DNA of 64,000 nt from Aquatica leii. Its lineage: Eukaryota > Arthropoda > Insecta > Coleoptera > Lampyridae. The translations under genes and the position numbers were made by a program. The notes below the pieces were generated by a model. It had not been told where the DNA came from, did no database searches, and saw only the letters and a program-made list of their open reading frames with translations. Below are positions 11,612 through 21,631 of the stretch, one piece after another; positions within the stretch are counted from its first letter, which is position 1; each line of letters opens with the position of its first letter. Location: the NCBI GenBank assembly GCA_035610365.1, contig CM069432.1:163244035-163308034 (forward strand). The letters run 5' to 3'.

Positions 11612-13066
11612 ATGGCATCTGGTTATTATGAAAAAGAGCAAGAACGTCTATTAAACTTCTGGAAAGGAATGAATAAAGAAGAAGAACATTTCATAGATTC
11701 AGACAGTGGAAGTGAAATTATTATTGAAGACTCTCAGGAGGCTGAAGAACTACAGGACAATATCGCAAGCGCAGATTACGAACATAAAGTTGACGATGCT
11801 GAGGGAAACATTCTGGAAGAGGAAGACAGTTCAGACGATGATGAATTAGATACAAGTACTAGTACACATTATAAAGGTAAGGACGACAGGAAATGGTTGA
11901 AAACATATAGTGATAAGCGGGTTCGAACCAGGGCGGAAAATATAATAACGCATTTACCAGAAGTTAAGCGAGGTGCACGAGATTTGAAAAGACCTCTTGA
12001 TTGCTGGCTATCATTTATTGATAATGACATAATTTCAGACATAGCAAAATACACTACAATAAAAATAAGACAAAAAGCCGTAAATTACAAACACAAGGAT
12101 TTTTGCAATGATGCAAATGAAGTGGAAATTAAAGCGGTATTTGGATTACTTTACCTTGCAGGCGTGTTCAGGGCAAACCACAGGAATTTAGAAGATTTTT
12201 GGAAAACTGATGGTACTGGCATAAATATATTTCCCGCAACCATGTCGGCCAAAAGATTCATGTTTTTGATAACTTGTCTACGATTTGATAACGTCGAAAA
12301 CAGAGCGGAAAGACTGACAATAGACAAACTTGCTCCAATAAGAGCAATCTTTGACAAGTTTGTCGACAATTGTCAATCTGCATATACTCCAAATGAGTAT
12401 CTAACCTTAGACGAAAAGCTCGAGTCGTTCCGAGGGAGATGTTCCTTTCGGCAATACATTCCAAACAAGCCGGTGAAATACGGCATAAAAATACAAGCTT
12501 TGGTTGTTGCTAAAACATTTTATACTTTGAATATGGAGGTATATACAGAAAAGCAGCCTGATGGGCCATTTCAAATGAGTAACACTCCCAAAGACATAAC
12601 TCTAAGAATGGTTGCACCAATTTCAGGGACTAACCGAAATATTACCTTTGATAATTGGTACTCAAGTTATGACCTCATCCAGGAACTCTACAATAATCAT
12701 AAACTTACATCCGTCGGTACTCTAAGAAAAAACAAGCGACAAATTCTTTCACAATTTCTCTCAACTAAAAACAGGTCAGTGCCTTCCAGTTTATTTGGTT
12801 TTCAAAAAAACATAACTATCTTGTCATATATGCTTAAGAAAAGCAAGAATGTTTTACTTCTTTCATTGTTACATCATAATGATACAATTAGTGAAGATTC
12901 CGGCGAGAAGATGCTTCTTGAAATTATAAGCTTTTATAATTCAACAAAGTCTGGGGTTGATGTAACAGATAAATTATCTGCATCCTATAACGTAAGTCGC
13001 AACAGCAGAAGATGGCCCCTAACAATTATGTTTTGTCTGCTAAACACTGCTGGCATTAACTCATAA
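11612..13066 (+). CDS. piggyBac-type transposase (PGBD-like), C-terminally truncated
   Basis: Predicted 484-residue product, a nuclear cut-and-paste transposase acting on the element's own ends at TTAA. I chose ATG 11612, the first ATG in the frame; the open frame extends further upstream but only from a TTG. The N-terminus is acidic (Glu/Asp runs to about residue 80), as is usual in the family. The three catalytic aspartates are visible: LTLDEKL (D about 267), ITFDNWY (D about 347) and SGVDVTD (D about 450). These match the family spacing closely, and FRGRC and KPVKYGIK follow the first one. The frame stops at TAA 13064-13066, before the Cys-rich finger, which is still present downstream in decayed form. 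A possible 5'-UTR intron (AGGTAAAT near 11550, TTTTAG near 11606) precedes the start. Confidence 0.9.
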   Translation: MASGYYEKEQERLLNFWKGMNKEEEHFIDSDSGSEIIIEDSQEAEELQDNIASADYEHKVDDAEGNILEEEDSSDDDELDTSTSTHYKGKDDRKWLKTYSDKRVRTRAENIITHLPEVKRGARDLKRPLDCWLSFIDNDIISDIAKYTTIKIRQKAVNYKHKDFCNDANEVEIKAVFGLLYLAGVFRANHRNLEDFWKTDGTGINIFPATMSAKRFMFLITCLRFDNVENRAERLTIDKLAPIRAIFDKFVDNCQSAYTPNEYLTLDEKLESFRGRCSFRQYIPNKPVKYGIKIQALVVAKTFYTLNMEVYTEKQPDGPFQMSNTPKDITLRMVAPISGTNRNITFDNWYSSYDLIQELYNNHKLTSVGTLRKNKRQILSQFLSTKNRSVPSSLFGFQKNITILSYMLKKSKNVLLLSLLHHNDTISEDSGEKMLLEIISFYNSTKSGVDVTDKLSASYNVSRNSRRWPLTIMFCLLNTAGINS

Positions 13067-13397
13067 GTTTTGTATAAATTTAATACCGGCGATCAGAAAA
13101 TGAAAAGAAGAAATCATTTAAAAGATGTAGGGTTGGCCTTAGTCAAAGAATATGCACAAGCTAGAAAAAACAATCCCAGGATGAAACGAGTTTTGAGAGA
13201 AAAAATTAGCAGCATATTTGCAGTCGGAACAACCCCCAAATAAAAAACCAGCTGGTGTTCGTGGTCGACGTGGTATTTGCTCCCGAAGGATGGATAAAAA
13301 AACACAATATTCTTGCCATAAATGTAATATTTTTCTTTGTTTAGACCATGCTGTTATGCAATGCGAGTCCTGTGCTCATACATTCGATACTGTATAA
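13067..13397 (+). pseudogene. Severed C-terminal part of the piggyBac transposase with Cys-rich finger
   Basis: After the TAA at 13064 the same frame stays open to about 13242 and reads like the family's Arg/Lys-rich linker. A one-base shift near 13230-13240 then leads to a frame ending at TAA 13395-13397. That frame contains a Cys/His cluster of the form CxxC...CxxH...CxxC (CHKCNIFLCLDH, CESC), the cross-brace finger typical of piggyBac C-termini. A nonsense codon and a frameshift therefore separate the finger from the catalytic domain. Confidence 0.8.
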
Positions 13398-14029
13398 TGT
13401 AGTACGAGCGTGTAGCTATTCGGTCAATTTTCTTATACTTCATGTTATGTTATTCTTATTTTTCTTGCCAATGTTTTAGAGAGTGTTATTTTTTAGTTTC
13501 TGTTTTGTAATTTATTTTAAATTGGCGTTTCATAAGATTTATATTTAAAAAAAGCACGTCTATATTTGACCAGATTGTGTGCCCTTATTTTTGAACTTAT
13601 GATTGACCTATCTGTTTCTTGTATTTTTTATGTTTTGTTCCAAGTTTTTTCAAGTCAAAAAGTTGTTTAAAACACGTTTTTAGCATACTTTAAAAATACT
13701 GTGATTTTTTTTAAATATTAAAACATTTAATAAGACTCTAAATTTCTAGTGTTTTAATAAAATATGATATTTTTTCAAAAAAAGACCATCTAAGTTTAGT
13801 TGCGTATTTGTTCAATCCAAATGAGGCCAAAACAAATAATTTTAGTCAAATAATGCCTAAAAGTTTATTTTGTCCCAGATTATGACTTACAAACATTGGG
13901 GTCCGCTAGACCCCACCTGACCGCTTAAGTAACTTTTGACCACCCGACCGAAACCGGGTTAAAATAGTTGTCGCAACAAACAAGTGTGTACTTTCAAAAA
14001 TTTAACTAAGAATTTTATATAATTAATAT

Positions 14030-14526
14030 TGTTGCGTATTTATTTATTAAAACTAATTTATTTAAAACGACTAAAAATACGTTTACTTATTCTAGAAATA
14101 TGTACACTTTTAAATTAACCGAACTAATTAAATTTAAATATCTAAGGATAAAAACTTACAGAAATTTATATAAAACAATAATATGGTATCACTTACGCGA
14201 CGATAAGATAAAGCCACTAACTTATTTGTTTACACTATAAGTCACGTTCACTCGATTCGGTGTACACTGTTATTTATTTAAAACTTCGCACGTGCTAATC
14301 ACTTATTTACACTTGATAATCTTCTTAACACTGATGTATTCGCATTTCAGCAATAACTGACCTATGATCTGTCTCGTCGGTATATATACACATACGGAAA
14401 TCCTGCTCGAGCGTTCCCGATTTTTCGGTACATCTTCTAGAAGATGGATAACAGCTTCTAGAAGGTTCTTGCATTTGCTAATAATTTCTCGAACGTTTCA
14501 ATATATTAGGTTTAAGTTACAGAACA
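14030..14526 (-). mobile_element. Solo LTR of a Ty3/gypsy-like family
   Basis: The segment begins TGTTGCG and ends GAACA on the plus strand (TG...CA ends). Read on the minus strand it shares ordered blocks with the LTRs at 32847-33300 and 22981-23383: TTGAAACGTTCGAGAAATTA, CATAGGTCAGTTATT, AAGTGATTAGCACGTG and a TTTAATTAGTTCG-like block. No target duplication is evident (AATAT before, TGTAA after). It lies 70 bp from the piggyBac right end. Confidence 0.65.
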
Positions 14527-14865
14527 TGTAAAGCTCTAATAATTAATTTGCTGTTGCATCCATACAATATTACAGTTGCTTACACTTGATTACGACAAGT
14601 GACTAAACTACTGTTATTGGTTTAACGATAATTTCAGAAATGATAAAATATTAAATTTGACTTCCTTTAATAATGAAGCAGATAACACTTCATAACAACT
14701 GCAAAATATTTTTAAGAACATTAGACGGAGATTTGATATGTGCATAAATAACAACATTGATCACATCAAGCACATAAGTAATTTAGAAAATTAAAAATGT
14801 GTAAGCTGAATAAGAATAGGTTATGAAATGTAATTGATAGTAAAATATAAACTAGTTGTAGTAGT

Positions 14866-15250
14866 ATGATGTTACTAATAATTGAGAAAAGATTAGTACG
14901 AACAGTCATGCCATCTTTACCACTACGCCTAGTGTACGTACATTGTACATCTAATTGTCACTGTATTGTACATAATTTGAACTCTTGTTGGCGTAGTAAG
15001 CAGATGCCTTACCAAGTATGTCACGACGACTTAATATTTTTACATATTATATAAATGTTCTAATAAATATCTTTTATTAATTGCTTTTAATTGTACACTT
15101 TAAAACCACACTGAAGATTGAAAAATACCTAAAACAGCACTACCATCAAAATGTTTATAATCAAAAATCCTTGTACATTAATGTACGTACAATGTACGCA
15201 CATATTAGGTACAGGTACGTGCAGCATATTTACATTAACGTATGTACTAA
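14866..15250. repeat. GTAC-rich repeat copy
   Basis: About 15093-15245 matches 49285-49440 in the same orientation (ACTACCATCA, ATTAACGTATGTA and the intervening GTACGT/TACGTAC runs). Both are unusually rich in GTAC and ACGTAC palindromes. The small ORF at 14866-15054 is not supported as a gene. Confidence 0.5.
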
Positions 15251-16400
15251 TTAATTTTGTTTTTCTAAAAAAAATTTGATGCTGCATAGTGATATCTCGA
15301 TCTATAACCTTTACATTTAACAGTAAATTTGCATTTGTCGGAATTTTGCTCTTAGTAAATATTGTTCAAATTCATTATATACATCTACTTTATAGAAGCT
15401 AAAAACATCTTGACCAAAGTAAATTTAGTTGTACCATCTATAAAATAAAGAGATGAGAAAGTATACAAGATTTATAAATGAAGCAGATACATAAATACAT
15501 CTTTGCTAGAAGACACTCACCACGCTGCTATTTAGCAGCCACGTGAATTTTAAGTGACTGTAAAGATATTTTATAAGTGATAAAATAGTTGTAATCACGT
15601 AACAGCCAAATACTTGTTTTCCATTTTTGTGGTAGTCACGGTATAGAACTGTGCCGTTAATGTGGTAGTGACTAGTGGCAAGCTATTCTATAGTTCCATA
15701 TGCTAAGATAACACACATTTTACTTTTCAAAGCAGTATTTTGCAATTTTTTTTATTTATTTAAGCTTACATAATCACTGCGTAGTTTACAAAATGGCTAA
15801 ATTAGTAATCTTTCTTCTTTTCTATTTTTCTAAAAAATCTACTAAAACTTACTCTTTTTTATAAATTTGTATCAGTTAGTGTTTTTAGGTATTGATGATT
15901 CTTGATTTAATTAATTTTAATCTACGTTACTATTCGAAAACAAATTGCGTAATTAAGAAAAACCTGCACTTAAATTTAAATATAAACAATTAATACGTAT
16001 ATGTGCATTAAACCAATGACAAAAATTCAACACTTTTCTAGTTAACTGATTTCTATTTTGTTGCTTATACTGTCATATGTCTTTTGAGTTGTTTTACAAT
16101 GTTTTTATTCTGAATAAATAATTTATTATGTTTCTTAATTACTGCACATTACATATTTGCAAGAAATACAATTTTTAGATAAAATTTCGTTTTATGCTCT
16201 AACCAAAATTTTAAAAATATTTACGAACAGATGACAAAAACATAATTAGGTTAAGTTTAGCAGAAGTACAATAATTGTTTCAAGGAAGTAACAAAAAAGA
16301 TCAAATTTCTATAACGGTTAAAAGTTTATTTACATAGCATGTTTGTTGAACTGCTATAAAGATAATCGAGGTTCAAGGTTGTAATCTAATACTGGTTGCA
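15251..16400. other. AT-rich stretch, no gene seen
   Basis: No coding or structured element could be supported. Short inverted motifs occur near 15525-15680 (GTAGTCACGG and similar), but no clear ends were found. Confidence 0.4.
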
Positions 16401-16416
16401 ACAACTGGCAACATTG

Positions 16417-16735
16417 CTTGGATGTCATTTAACGGATATATGAAAGTGATCTGTATATTGGTCGCCAGTTTGTAGTAAAATATTCATAATCGTATATTGG
16501 ACGCCATTTGATTCATTTATAAAAGGTCGCCAAATTGCAACGTATTTAAACTTTTTTATTATTTACATTTTTACAGTTCTTATTGCTAATTGATTCATAA
16601 TATAATAAAAAAAGTTTATATACACGAATCAGATTGTTTCTATCACAACGGGAAGCGGTGGACGCCAAAAAACTTTTTTATGTATTGTCGCCATTTAGAT
16701 AGACGGATTTATATATATATATATATATATATATG
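16417..16735. repeat. Third (TA)n locus with GGACGCCA/GGTCGCCA motifs
   Basis: GGATGTCAT, TGGTCGCCA, TGGACGCCA, GGTCGCCAA, TGGACGCCA and TGTCGCCAT occur in order. They are followed by TAGATAGACGGATT and a TA tract at about 16709-16734. The last block is the reverse-complement counterpart of 7165-7205, so this is the same family as the 7-kb locus. Confidence 0.65.
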
Positions 16736-16753
16736 TATTTTTGTAACAAGGTC

Positions 16754-17054
16754 AGATCCGTTCGTCTTATAAACTGAACAACACTAGATCCGTTTTGTAA
16801 GGTGAGATCCGATTTTGGATCTCACCTTGTATCTATGTGTATATAATGTTTTTTCAAGAAGACATTTGATGTAGAGTAAAATTCCAAATTTTTGCCTGGA
16901 GCTCACTTTTTACCCTTTTTGACCAATTTTATACACGAGCAGTTCAACTGTTTAAGCTGAAGAGGGCGCCCTAGTAATTTTATTTTATATAACTTCAATT
17001 TAGATTTTAGACTTAAGTCGAGATCCGGTATATTTGGCAACCTGTCGGATCTCG
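16754..17054. repeat. Cluster of AGATCCG motifs with two perfect short hairpins
   Basis: AGATCCG or its complement occurs at about 16754, 16786, 16805, 16818, 17021 and 17046. Two pairs form hairpins: 16799-16829 (12-bp arms around GATTTT) and 17019-17054 (arms CGAGATCCG/CGGATCTCG). There is no ORF. It starts right after the (TA)n locus and may be part of it. Confidence 0.5.
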
Positions 17055-17059
17055 TTTTA

Positions 17060-17930
17060 TATGTGTTTTAAAGCTATTTATACGCAAAGATAGCATTATT
17101 TTTATCTTGTATACATTCCTACCGAGTCGATGTGCCTTTAAGTTACACATGTTCACTTAGATAAAACAAAATTGTAATCGAGTTGTTTGTGAAAGTTTAT
17201 AAACATTTAGACTAAAAATTACAGTAAAACCTTTCTTCATAAGATAAATTCTACAAGAACAATCAATGGTTACAAAACTAGTACAAATCACTGGGTTATA
17301 CATTGAAAAAATTACGTATTTAAAAGTAATTATTACCGAAAACAATCACTGTTATCTTCACTTTTGTAATTGTCTTCTTGTTTTTTCTTTAGTATCATTT
17401 TTCTAAGTAACGAGATTGCTAAGCTGCAATAGATTTGTTATGTTTAAAATTTCTATTTATTGCAATATTTCTTATATTTAAATTCACAGTAGATTTTTGT
17501 AGCATATTCGATTCATTGCGGTAATTAACTTTTTCTTGCATTTTCTAAATGTTCATTATGAAAAGATTAAAACAGTTTTTACTCCAAAACAATGCTATTA
17601 AAACCACTAATTTTCTTATTACTTTTTTAGTTTGTGAATCTCCAATCCTAATAATAACACCCATTAATTACAAATTATTTCTAAATATTTACAAATTTAC
17701 CTTATTTGCTTTGTCATATTCACATCTTATTCTTTATAGCTTGTAAGAAATAACATTTACATTTCTCATAAATACATTTCTTTTATTTACTAGCTGTAAA
17801 AGCAAATTGTTGTAAACAATCGATATTTTTTAAACTGACTCAGCTCATTCATATTAACGTTTGCTTAAAATCAATGTATTAAATAGCTAAAACTCAAATA
17901 ATAGTTACACTTATAATTTGCTAAATTGAC
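17060..17930. other. AT-rich stretch, no gene seen
   Basis: Only short low-complexity ORFs rich in Phe/Ile/Asn are present, which AT-rich DNA produces by chance. No transposon ends were recognised. Confidence 0.4.
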
Positions 17931-17936
17931 ACTGAC

Positions 17937-18165
17937 AAATTGACATAAAATAAATACAGTTTGGACTGGTTTCGACATATAATTTTTAATTGTCGTTTTA
18001 GGTATTACTGCAGGTATACTACCAACATACATTTTTAATTTCAGATTATTTATTTTTTGCGTTATTTGTTCTTGTAAAAAGTTTAATTTGACTTTGATTA
18101 ATAATTAAACAGATTATAGTTGTAGAAAAAGTATAGCATATAATTCGTAAGGAATGTGTTTTACA
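17937..18165 (+). repeat. Copy of a dispersed repeat, inverted relative to 50250-50455
   Basis: GACATAAAATAAATACA, TTAATTGTC(G/A)TTTTAGGTA and GTAGAAAAAGTATAG, followed by TAATTCGTAAGGAATGTG, occur in the same order as in the reverse complement of 50250-50455. In the 50-kb copy the block runs into a strong hairpin. Here that hairpin is missing and another palindromic element begins about 40 bases further on. Confidence 0.65.
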
Positions 18166-18270
18166 AATTATTTCAATAATTATTCTGTGGTAAGATACAT
18201 TTTTATTTAGTAGTTGTATTATACTTTCAGGTAGGAGAGGCAAAAAAGTCAGTTTTGGTAGATTTTTATA

Positions 18271-18312
18271 GGCGACGTTTCGTAGCGCTATTGAGCGCAT
18301 TTCATCATGGCC
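18271..18312 (-). ncRNA. Hammerhead-ribozyme-like motif (left arm copy)
   Basis: On the minus strand: GGC, then CATGATGA, a GCGC/GCGC stem with a 6-nt loop, then ACGAAAC, GTC and GCC. The GGC/GCC pair would form stem I on either side of the core. Compared with the hammerhead core CUGANGA...GAAA...GUH there is one extra A after C3. This is a homology-by-pattern call and activity is unproven. Confidence 0.4.
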
Positions 18313-18560
18313 AATAAAAAACAGACCCAAGATGAGCTAATCGATAAGCTAGCCACAAAATTAATATTCAACAAATAAATAAACAATTGGAACTAACTAT
18401 AAATAAGTTAGATGATGTTTGTCTATGTAAATGTTTTCTGTTTGTAATTTATTATATTTTTATCTTTACACTAACTGTTAATGTCATTGTTTGTTTATTT
18501 ATTGAATTTTAAGTTTGTGACTAGTTCATCGAACAGTTCCCCTTGGGCTCGTTTTTTATT

Positions 18561-18602
18561 GGCCATGATGAAATGCGCAAAATAACGCCACGAAACGTCG
18601 CC
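18561..18602 (+). ncRNA. Hammerhead-ribozyme-like motif (right arm copy)
   Basis: The inverted partner of 18271-18312: GGC, CATGATGA, a degenerate GCG/CGC stem, CACGAAAC, GTC and GCC. Stem I (GGC/GCC) and the GAAAC-GTC segment are intact, while stem II is weaker than in the left copy. Confidence 0.4.
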
Positions 18603-18756
18603 TGCAAAAATCTACTAAGGAAGGGTTTTTTGCTTCTCCTACCTGAAGGTGTAACACAACTACTTAATTATTACTAAGACAAAAACGTTACCAATAAATT
18701 TTTATGTTATCTTTTCACTTTTCACTGAGTAATAGACGTGCGTGATAAAATAAAAC

Positions 18757-19156
18757 TATGATTATAAGCGACTTTCGGCTTAGACCGCGTCGTAGTAAAA
18801 CACCCAGACTTAAACTTGGTCATAGTCTCTTTTTGAGAGCCAAAACAATAAAGTAGAACTTGGCCTTCGTTCGAAATTAGTCAAGCGGTAACGGAAACAT
18901 AACGTTCGTTAATCACGCTAATCGCTATTGGTATAAATATCGTCATTTATACTTTTTCTTTCAGTGACATTTACCACTCTGAAGATGCAAGCTGCAATGT
19001 CTTGCAAAACATCAGTTTGTTTGGGTTCACGAACGACAATACGGCAAAGGCCAAGTTCTACTTCTTGTTTTGGCTCTCAAGAAGAGACTATGACCAAGCC
19101 TAAGTCTGAGTGTTTTACTACGACGCGGTCTAAACCGAAAGTTGTTTATAATCATA
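18757..19156. mobile_element. Palindromic MITE with ~105-bp inverted repeats
   Basis: Left 18757-18870 and right about 19035-19156 are inverted repeats. Shared blocks are TATGATTATAA at the tips, GACCGCGTCGTAGTAAAACAC, TTGGTCATAGTCTCTT, TTGAGAGCCAAAACAA and AGTAGAACTTGGCC. A decayed copy lies at 20407-20693. A hammerhead-like motif is at 18976-19016. The ORF at 18964-19188 simply reads through the arm. Confidence 0.75.
18976..19016 (+). ncRNA. Hammerhead-ribozyme-like motif
   Basis: ACT, CTGAAGA (matches CUGANGA), T, a GCAAG/CTTGC stem with a 9-nt loop, AAAAC (GAAAC with one change), ATC, AGT. ACT and AGT on either side of the core form stem I. One extra base lies between the core and stem II. 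The G-to-A change in GAAA would inactivate it. Confidence 0.4.
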
Positions 19157-19189
19157 AACATATCAACCGCGAAAGTTTAAGAATTTAAA

Positions 19190-20400
19190 ATAAAACTCAT
19201 ATAAATGTACGTCATAAATGCAGTTTCAATTTAACCAAAAAAAAACCACGGATTCTTCTATTAAACATTTATGTTGGTATCTTTTTTCAACGTAGGTATT
19301 TTTCCTAATTAACTAATAAAACGAAGTGGATATTGTGTTGAATTACATTTGTTACAGAATTCGCGCAATTTTTGATAACTTAATATTAGAGCTAAGGTAT
19401 ATAAAAAAATTACTGTAACACGTAACGGTCAAGATGTTAATCTCTCTCTCCAAGATCTCAAAATTTCAGCGGAAACCTTTAGAATAGTTAAATTTACATT
19501 AAATTGTTTTATTAAGCTTGAGTTTAGTGCTGCGACTTTAAAACACTTCTTGTTTGATCACATTATACATTTCTAATTTTATGAGTTTTTACTTTATTGG
19601 ATTAGATTTATTAGATTTAGAAAGATGGTATTTTGTAACTTTAACGTGGCACCAAAGAAGCATTTGGCATTATTTACTGATTTCCACCAAAGTGTAAAAA
19701 CAAACAAATAACAAACACGCTTTTATTTTTTAGGATGCTCAATACGTGCATGGCATATTTTATGTAATGCTCATCATTTATATATGTTGTTTAGTTTTAA
19801 GTCGAAATAATCATAATACAACGTTCATACAATATTAGTGAGATTCCAACTTTGCTCAGGAAAAAGAAATCAGGCCTATGCGTAACAAAATATGTTAAGA
19901 CAGTTTTACACTTTCTGTTCGTTATACTATTAAAAAATTAAGACACAATTAGAGTTCATAACGTTTTTCATACGAGTGTTGCGGCTGCATAAAAGATATG
20001 CCATTTATGTAAACTCTGTAATTGAAACATAGCAACAAGTCAAAGTACTCTAAAAAAAAGTTTGGACATACACAAGCTGTTGTATTTTGCACGAATTTAC
20101 AAATTATCATAACAGCTCTAAAAATTTTTCTAGTTTTACAAAAAATTTTAACTATATGTATGTACATGACATAATTCTTTGTTAATTATTCAAAAATTGT
20201 ATTACTTTTTAGCTACACAGTATAACAAATTGAAGTTACGATTGTATTTGAAATGTTTTGTACTACAAAAAATATGATTTAAAGCTCTGTGTAAAAGAAA
20301 TATTGATTTTTGTCAAAAAGAATTTATCTTAAAATACCAGTACTTTATTTTGTAAATAATTGTATAGGTTAAAGATTTGTAATTGACCATTGACTATTCT
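19190..20400. other. AT-rich stretch, no gene seen
   Basis: No exon, transposon end or structured repeat could be supported. The ORF at 19949-20167 lacks coding character. Confidence 0.4.
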
Positions 20401-20406
20401 TAATTT

Positions 20407-20693
20407 GATTATAAGTGATTTTCGTCTAACTTAATAGAACAACCAGACTATTAAACTTTAATGGTTCCTAATAAGTTAAACTTGTCCGTCCATCACTAAA
20501 ATTTTCAGTTTCATCAATGGCAATTAGCACTCTGAAGTTGCAAGCTGGAATGTCTTCTAAAACGTCAGTTTCTTTGAGTTCACAAACAACAAAGACGCAA
20601 AAGTCAAGTTCAGTTTTTTCTTTTGGTTGACAAAAATAAACTAGGATCAAACCTATAAATTGAAAATGGTTTCACTACAACGCGTTCTAAGCT
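20407..20693. mobile_element. Decayed copy of the 18757-19156 MITE
   Basis: The left tip GATTATAAGTGATTTTCG and right tip CACTACAACGCGTTCTAAG match the tips of the 18.8-kb copy. The internal block CTCTGAAG, TTGCAAGCTG and GTCTTC also matches, and the hammerhead-like segment is retained at 20529-20569 (ACT, CTGAAGT, stem, AAAACGTC, AGT). Confidence 0.6.
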
Positions 20694-20699
20694 GCAAGA

Positions 20700-21600
20700 A
20701 AAAACAAAAAAGGAAACACATAATGTACTTTTTAAATTACCTTAACAAAAGCTTTTATATCGACTCTTAAATCATCAGTTGGAGAAAACATAAAGCATCT
20801 ATTTTCTATGTATAAAGTGAAACTACTAGCCGTGACTTAGTTTGCTATCAAGAATTACGTAATAATTAAAGTTCTGATATTATTCGTACATTGAAAATTT
20901 TTGAGATCAACAAGTTTATGTTAATTTACAAACATACAATGATTTATCAAGTTACTTGAAGTTATCCTTAGAAAAAAATTGTAACTGCTCTAATTTCAAT
21001 GTTTCAAACATACAATCATAATTATAATGTTGAAATACTGTAACTTGCTAAAAAAAACTATTTTTGGATAATTGTGGATCTACGCAAGTAAGCAATATTT
21101 ACTTTAATTTTTTTAACAACTTCATTAATCTAAAGTAAAGATGACATTTTTTAGACTAAGACTAGTTAATTTGGTAACAATTTTTATGAAACTCGTTGGA
21201 AACTATTGTTTACTTTATGATCAGTTGTAATATACTATAAACAGTTCTTTCGATTAAAAAACTTAGAAATTTTAGTTCCATTATATGTAAAACATCAACA
21301 TTTGAAATCAATGTATGTACTTATGGCCAGAAATTGTAGAAGAAAATAATGTGCAAAATAAAGATAAAAAGTTATCTAAATGGTTTAATCAATAAACTTT
21401 AAAAATGTCAATAAAAGATATGTGACAAATCAAATAAAGTAAACGAAGTTAAAGTAAAGTAAAGGCAACGAAGTTAAAGTATTTCAAAACATTTGAAATT
21501 TAAGTTTTACACAGACATAGCAAGCATATATCTATAATGCAAAACTTAGTTTTTTATTATTCTTTTGTTAAAAAGTTACAGAATATAGAAAATTGATCAA
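20700..21600. other. AT-rich stretch, no gene seen
   Basis: Nothing is supported beyond a short imperfect tandem (CGAAGTTAAAGTA repeated near 21443-21480). Confidence 0.4.
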
Positions 21601-21631
21601 ACAAACCATATGTTTGAGCAATCATTAGTTT

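Larger units (their letters stand above)
11310..13958 (+). mobile_element. piggyBac DNA transposon, 2,649 bp, flanked by TTAA
   Basis: TTAA at 11306-11309 and 13959-13962 flank the element, as expected for piggyBac, which duplicates TTAA. The ends are inverted repeats: CCTGGCATCGGTCGGCTGG on the left and CCCGGTTTCGGTCGGGTGG read inward from the right. Just inside each end is a palindrome of the form GGGGTC-N5-GACCCC (11327-11343 and 13898-13914), with a related copy near 11494. These are probably subterminal binding sites for the transposase. The element contains one long transposase reading frame, interrupted near its 3' end. The largely intact frame and clean ends suggest a fairly young insertion. 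Confidence 0.93.
18206..18668. mobile_element. Palindromic MITE with ~120-bp inverted repeats
   Basis: 18206-18330 and 18540-18668 are inverted repeats sharing TAGTAGTTG at the tips, TTTCAGGTAGGAG, GGCGACGTTTCGT, GCATTTCATCATGG and CCAATAAAAAAC. The centre (about 210 bp) is AT-rich and non-coding. Each arm carries a hammerhead-like motif, listed separately. Target duplication is unclear. The ORF overlapping the left arm is a chance frame. Confidence 0.75.

Noticed and set aside
18964..19188. 74-aa ORF
   Set aside because: Reads through the arm of a palindromic MITE; the reverse arm would give the complementary peptide.
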